64,000 bases of DNA from Solen grandis (Eukaryota > Mollusca > Bivalvia > Adapedonta > Solenidae): NCBI GenBank assembly GCA_021229015.1, contig CM037785.1, positions 38,498,766 to 38,562,765 of the forward strand, written 5' to 3'. The stretch's first letter is position 1. Each line of letters begins with the position of its first letter. Under the pieces are notes generated by a model that was not told the DNA's origin, did no database searches, and was given only the letters and a program-made list of their open reading frames with translations. Below are positions 57,756 through 64,000 of this stretch, piece by piece. Position numbers and translations under genes: made by a program.

Positions 57756-60700
57756 AACAGAAGAAGAACAATAGGTTTTTGCACTGCGAGGTGCGAAAAC
57801 CTAAAAAAAAAAAGAAACAGAAGAAGAACAATAGGTTTTCGCACTGCGATGCGAAAACCTAATAATTCTACTGAGGCTGAAAGCCCTAATAAAAGTTTGA
57901 AGAAAGCGTTATAACTAAGGCAATGTGCTTATCGGTCCTGGTGTACACCATGCATCCTAAAATGCACCTCATTCTCTCAAATACGCATCGCAATTCACCT
58001 TTCAACACGGACACTCTTTCCTGCGTAGGAACGTCCGGATCGTGGGTAACCAACCCAATAACCGCCTTCTTCCCTTACTTCAATGCTAGATTTTCGTATA
58101 CAAGCCCTTATCCGAAAACATGAATATATGCAATGTTTTGTTGACGAATCACTTGAATTTTTCAGGACTTTTTGCACCTTGTAGTCTAACGCATTCTTGC
58201 AATTTCAACTTCAAACATCAACTTGTCGATTTTATATGAATTTTTAAATAATTTCTGCTTAAATATGTATGAAATCATAATCACGTGACCAAACAAGTTT
58301 TCCCTTTGCAGTATACATCACTTCACTTTTCATGAATAAAACTTTTGAATAAAACTTTTGTTAATATACTTTTCAATGAAATATTTTTTGTTTTGGACTA
58401 TTTGGAGCCAAATAAAAACACAATAATCGTAATAAGCCCTTGAACTTTGCAATTTCTTTTTAACTTTTAAATTGTGAAGTCCTTTCAGACATAACAATAC
58501 ATAACTGTGAAATATATCTTGAAGAATGAACAAAAAAAAAGTCAGGAGCGACAAAAACATGTTTTAGAAATTTTAATTTTTCCTAAAATTTAGTGAAGTT
58601 TGACCATTTCTTTGAGGACAAACCATGCATTTCTTAAATTCGCCACCCCATATATTTTGTGCGTTTATGTCTTGCAAATCATTTGCAAACAAACAAATTC
58701 TTCTATCTGATCTCAAACAAAAATGATAGGTTTTTCGTAGACCTACCCTCATCTGCACAGTTTTTTCGAGGTTCGAAAATTTCAACCTTCCGTTAGTAGC
58801 TCAAAAAGTTTTAGCCACTCATCCACTCATACCTAGAAACTATCATACTTTTTTAGGCTATTAACAAGGAACACAATGCAACAAATCGCATATGGAACAG
58901 ACTTCAACATTTTGAATTATAAGTAGAAAAGTGCTTTCAAAGCTATGCGCCCCCTAGCGGCAAAATGAGGGACCTAGCAATGCGGCAAATATTCAATTAA
59001 GTATCCAAATCGCACTAGTCGAACATTCTGTTTCTTATACATCACATTTTGAAGCATAAAAACTGATTTACAATTATTCCAAAAAAAGGGTCAAACTTTG
59101 GACTGCCGTAAAATGACCAAATCAAGTCCGAACTTCAAAATCTAAACATTATTAAAAGACTTTTCTAAAACTAAATCTTTGTTCATATATTGTTTATGAA
59201 TTGTTTTTTTTATTTTGAGCTATTTCAAGCCGAATTGATATACAATTATCCTAATATGACCTTGACCTTTACCATTAATTTTTTACTTTTATATTGTGTG
59301 ACACTTAAGAACATAGTTTTACATTAAATGTGAAAATTTCATAGAATTGAACTAAAAATGAAGTCAGGAGCTGCAAAAAATCTTAACAGTCATGCTTTGA
59401 AAATGTTGATTTTTCGAAAATTTGGTTAAGTTTGACCGCGTACTGTGGACAAACCAGCATTTCCCGAATTCGCCACCCCCTATTTTGTGCGTATATGTCT
59501 TGCAAATCATATCAACAAACAAAATTCTTTTTATCTCAATTCCAATAAAATGGGCACTTTTTGTAGACCTACCCTCTTTTTTCCTGTTTTTTGCGAAGTT
59601 CGAACTTTCAACAATCCGTAGTCAAAAAGTTTTATATACGCAGATTTTTAAAACCTATCATATTTGATTAGGCTTATTGACAAGGAACACAATGCAAAAA
59701 ACCACATCTAAATCGAACCTCAAATAACAGAGTTATTAGCATTTGTTAATTTTTTTCAAAGCGCCCCCTAGGGGCAAAATAACAAAAATAAAATTTCTCA
59801 ACGTGGGATCAAGTTCAGAATAAAACAGCATAAAAAAGAGAAATAATGATGAAGATTGAACAAAAAATAAGTCAGGAGCAGCAAAAAGGGGAAACATGGG
59901 GATTTTCCCAATTGTTTTATAAGAGGATCAAATTTTTTTTTTTTTTGGATTGTGGTCATTTGATCAAATGAATCCGATCTTCAAACCAAAAACACCAATG
60001 GAAAGATCTCTTTCCCCAAACTAAAACTTTTGTTCATATACTTTCTATAAAATATTTTTAGACTTGGAGCAAATTTTATGCCGATATAAATAAACTTTTT
60101 TGGGTATATGACCTTGCCCCTTGCATATTATCTTGATTTTTTTTTCTATGTTTTTTTATTTGTTTTTTATAAAAATGCATAAACATGAAATAATGATGAA
60201 GATTGAACAAAAAATAAAGTCAGAGAACAAAAAAGAGGAAACAATGGATATTCAATTGTTTGATAAGAGGATCAAACTTTGGACTGTGGTCATTTGTTTC
60301 AAATGAATCCGATCTTCAAAAACTAAACACCAATGGAAAAACTCTTCACAGACTAAACTTTTGTTCAAAATACTTTCTATAAAATATTTTTAGATTTGGA
60401 GCTATTTTATGCCGATATAAATATATAATTGGTATAATGCCCTTTGGGACCTTTGCAAATTATGCTTGATTTTTTTCTATGTTTTATTTGTTTTTATAAA
60501 AATGCATAAACAGTGAAAAAATGTTTTAAGATTGAAAAAAAAATAAAGTCGGGAGCAGCAAAAAAAAGAGGAAACATAGGGGAATACAATGTTTTGATAA
60601 GGGGAATAAAAACTTTGGACTGTGGTCATTTAAATTCAAATGAAGTCGATCTTCAAAAACAAAACCCCAAATGGAAAGATCTCTTCACAGCCAAAAACTT

Positions 60701-62990
60701 TTTTCATATACTTTCTATAAAATATTTTCAGATTTGTAGCTATTTTATGCCGATATAAATAATACTTATTGGTATAGACCTTGACCTTGCTTTAATTATG
60801 GGTAATTTTTTCTATGCTGTTTATTTTTTTTTTATAAAACAGCATTAACATGAAAAAAATGTGAAGATTTAGAATAAAAAAATAAGTCAGGAGCTGCAAA
60901 TAACCTTAAAAGTCATGCTTTAAAAATGTTTATTTTTCGAAAATATTGGTTATGTTTTGACCGCGTACTGTGGACAAACCATGCATTTTTCAAATCGCCA
61001 CACCATATATTTTGTGGCGTATATGTCTTGCGAATCATATGCAACAAACAAAATTCTTCCTATCTCAATTCCTGAAAAACGTGGATAAATTTTTCGCAGA
61101 CCTACCCTCATTTCACAGTTTTTTCGGATTTGAACATTCAACAATCCTAGCACGAAAGTTATATATACGCAACTTTTTGAAAACTATCATATTTATTAAG
61201 TAACTGACAAGGAACGCAATGCAAAAAACCGCATTCAATCGGACTTCAAATAACAGAGTTATTAGCCCTTAGTCACTTTTACAAACGCCCCCTAGCGGCA
61301 AAATTAAGACAAAAATGAAAATTTTCTCACGTTAGGATCAATTCAGATCTAGGAAAAAACTGTACAAAAATCAGAACAGTGACTGTTTCCACTGTGATAT
61401 GCCGTTCACAAAGAGACGGAAAATAATAATAAAAGAAAAAAAAAAAGAAAAGAATAAAACAGAAGAAGAACAATAGGTTTTCGCAAGCGAGCGAAATCAC
61501 TAACTAATCGCCAATCAGAATTGCATATCACTAAGTTTTCGCATTCAATCACTTTTTAAGCAACAGAAATTGAAACGTATCATTTAGATCGTTTAGATTT
61601 GGGGCTTTTTGTCCCAAATAAAATGACAATAATTGGTATATGACCTTGCCCAATATTATGCTTGCTTTTTTTCTATGATTTTATTTGTTTTATAAAAATG
61701 CATAAACAGTGAAATAATGATGAAGATTGAACAAAAAATAAAGTCAGGAGAAAGCAAAAAAGAGGAAACATATGGATATCAATTGTTTGATAAGAGGATC
61801 AAACTTTGGACTGTGGTCATTTGATCAAATAAGTCCGATCTTCAAAACCTAAACACCAATGAAAGACTCTTCACAGACTAAAACTTTTGTTCATATACTT
61901 TCTATAAAATATTTTTTAGATTTTGAGGTATTTTATCCAAAAAATAATAATAATTGGTATATGACCTTGACCTTTGCAAATTATGCTTGATTTTTTTTTC
62001 TATGATTTTATTTGTTTTATAAAAATGCATAAACAGTGAAATAATAATGAAGATTGAACAAAAAATAAAGTCAGGAGCAGGGAAAAAGAGGAAAAGTATG
62101 GATATACAATTGTTTGATAAGAGGATCAAACTTGGACTGTGGTCATTTGATCAAAATGAAGTCCGATCTTCAAAAACTAAACACCAATGGAAAAGATCTC
62201 TTCACAGACTAAAACTTTTGTTCATATACTTTCTATAAAATATTTTTAGATTTGGAGCTATTCTATGCCGATATAAATAATACTAATTGGTATATGACCT
62301 TGACCTTTGCATATTATGGGTAATTTTTTTTCTATGGTTTTATTGTTTTTATAAAACTGCATTAACAGTGAAAAAATGATGAAGATTGAATAAAAAATAA
62401 AGTCAGGAGCTGCAAATAACCTTAAAAGTCATGCTTTTAAAATGTTGATTTTTCGAAAAATATTGGTTATGTTTGACCGCGTACTGTTGGACAAACCATG
62501 CATTTCTCCAAAATCGCCACCCCATATATTTTGTGCGTATATGTCTTGCAAATCATATGCAACAAACAAAATTCTCCTATCTCATTCCTGAAAGACGTGG
62601 ATAAATTTTTCGCAGACCTACCCTCATTTCACAGTTTTTTCGAGATTCGAACATTCAACCTCCTGTAGCACGAAAGTTATATATACGCAACTTTTTGAAA
62701 ACTATCATATTTTATTAAGTAACTGACAAGGAACGCAATGCAAAAAACCGCATTTCAATCGGACTTCAAATAACAGAGTTATTAGCCCTTAGTCACTTTT
62801 ACAAAACGCCCCCTAGCGGCAAAATTAAGACAAAAATGAAAATTTTCTCGACGTTAGGATCAAATTCAGATCCTTGGACATAACTGGTAAAAAAATCAGA
62901 ACTATGACTATTTCCTATCTTGTTGATATGCCGTTCACAAAAAAGAGACGGAAAAATAATAATAAAAAACTAGAATCGCAATTAGAATTG
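56228..62990. repeat. complex AT-rich satellite, large units
   Basis: The landmark GCCCCCTAGCGGCAAAAT occurs, with variants, at 56730, 57569, 58949, 59763, 61287 and 62808; the last two intervals are about 1,524 and 1,521 bp, while earlier ones are 0.8-1.4 kb. Other landmarks recur in fixed order: GACCGCGTACTGTGGACAAA, CATATATTTTGTGCGTATAT, TTTTTCGCAGACCTACCCTC, AATCGGACTTCAAATAACAG, and a shorter inner unit of 330-380 bp with AACTTTTGTTCATATACTTT, GCATAAACAGTGAAATAATG and GATAAGAGGATCAAACTTTG. Copies differ mainly by single-base indels. No coding sequence is supported. Confidence 0.85.
57713..57860. repeat. poly-A tract and AGGTTTTCGCA palindromes
   Basis: A 42-base A run (57713-57754) is followed by two copies of GAAGAAGAACAATAGGTTTT, each with a palindrome pairing AGGTTTTCGCACTGCGATGC with GCGAAAACCT (57833-57860 is the better one). 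A third GAAGAAGAACAATAGG occurs near 61452, so this belongs to the satellite unit. Confidence 0.8.
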
Positions 62991-63339
62991 CGATATCATC
63001 GGTTTTCGCAATTCAGTCTCATTCTTTTCAAACATTGCAATTCACGAATTGTATTACAAAAGCAAATGAATTTCTATGCGTGTGTTGATACTTAAGAGTA
63101 CAAAATTGCTGCTTTTATGTAAAAAGGTGCATAATCTGTGATTTATTCAAAGATATAAGCTTTAATCGGACTTCGGTACAAAATTTGTTACAAAGTTTGA
63201 AGATGATTGCAAAAGAAATGTTTTTCATATACCCACACAAGTCTGCAACATTCAACCTTCTATAGCCAGTAGAAAAAATCAGGTTTTTGGTCCTTAGATT
63301 TATCAAATTTATCAGCTTTCAACAAGAATATCAACTTTC

Positions 63340-64000
63340 TTACCTATTACAACAAGAGTGGTCAGAAGACAACATGCTTACCGTAACAGCACTTTTTGTC
63401 TAAGATTTAAGTTTTTGAAAAAGTAGTCAACTCCAAGGCAAGGTCACAAGCCAAAAGTCATAGTTCCAAATGATAGATCTTGAATTGGCTGTCTTCATGT
63501 AAAATATCTAAGCTCTATCTCTTAGAATATAAAAGATATAAGCCAGGTTAAAGGTTTGTTCACGGACGACAACGACGAAAATGGCGCCGGGGGTTTGACA
63601 TTAGCTCTCCGGACTTTCTTCCCAGATATCAAGCAAAGTTCCCCTTAGCGAATATGATAACAAAATTTATTTACATATTGCAATTTAGGTCATAGAAATG
63701 CAGTAAATTAAGATGGCTGATATCTGCCATTTCTTATTTTCGTGTACTACCCTTAAAGGTGAAAGGGGAAATAACGCAATCATGTGTCTTTATGTCTTGG
63801 CCAAAAAAAGGCGAAAGAAAGAAAACGTGCCATAATTGTTGTTATTTCGACTTTTGACAAAGACACGAAATCACGAATATGCACTGAAATAAACTTTTGA
63901 GGTAACATACTGATTTAAGATTTTTTGATAAAGGATCAAACTTGGACAGTTGTAATTTGATCTAATGAGGTCCGATCTTCAAAAACTAAACACCAATGAA
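63340..64000. repeat. dispersed repeat, then satellite resumes
   Basis: 63340-63640 (ACAAGAGTGGTCAGAAGACA, AAGGTCACAAGCCAAAAGTC) resembles the widespread bivalve repeats that carry ACAAGAGG-type starts. From about 63905 to the window end the inner satellite unit returns (GGATCAAACTTGGACAGTTG, GGTCCGATCTTCAAAAACTA), so the array goes on beyond the window. Confidence 0.6.

Noticed and set aside
56128..63300. Numerous 60-90 residue frames in the satellite
   Set aside because: They recur with the repeat, change frame between copies and show no conserved protein sequence.

Overview
This is AT-rich, intron-rich animal DNA, most probably from a marine bivalve mollusc. That inference rests on a tandem pair of secreted C1q-domain genes, on many tRNA-headed SINEs and MITEs, on degenerate LINEs and on long satellite. 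No prokaryotic gene layout, CRISPR array or rRNA was seen. There are two 100-base N gaps (6028-6127 and 56128-56227).

Layout. 1-7.4 kb: repeats, a BED-type zinc-finger fragment (2749-3714) and a TTAA-flanked MITE. 7.48-18.12 kb, minus strand: a complete ten-exon gene for the SMC5/6 subunit NSMCE4A, which I assembled by splice site; every exon phase fits and the product is 309 residues. Its introns hold a dead Tigger/pogo element, a MITE and SINEs. 18.2-22 kb: a block of degenerate CCGGT-rich repeat split by a LINE lacking its reverse-transcriptase core and by a repeat ending in CTCACCTGAG. 22.7-33.9 kb: two tandem three-exon C1q genes (242 and 252 residues) with duplicated flanks. 34.84 kb: an isolated signal-peptide exon.

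35,430-41,630 is the outstanding part: a 6.2 kb element, much richer in G+C than its surroundings, with inverted terminal repeats of about 217 bp and flanking TA. It carries a decayed gene whose motifs recall Rep_trans-type replication initiators and a second gene with a helix-turn-helix-like N-terminus, an internal 78 bp duplication, an acidic tract and a hydrophobic segment. I saw no DDE transposase, integrase, DNA polymerase or reverse transcriptase in it. A 1,950 bp element (TGTAA...TTACA ends, CCGG target duplication) is inserted in the first gene, and a SINE lies inside that.

43.2-45.1 kb, minus strand: a tandem PC4-like coding block, a single BIR domain and two unidentified short coding segments. 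46.66-47.90 kb: an element with ATCGGCCCGA-type tandem repeats. 48.99 kb: another signal-peptide exon. 52.4-55.96 kb: an L1/Tx1-type LINE, ORF1 and ORF2, again without the RT core. 56.2-64 kb: a complex AT-rich satellite whose copies differ largely by small indels, next to an assembly gap.

How parts relate: the C1q genes are paralogous secreted recognition proteins; NSMCE4A is a conserved housekeeping gene; most of the rest is mobile or repetitive DNA. All family names come from motif recognition by eye; no searches were run.
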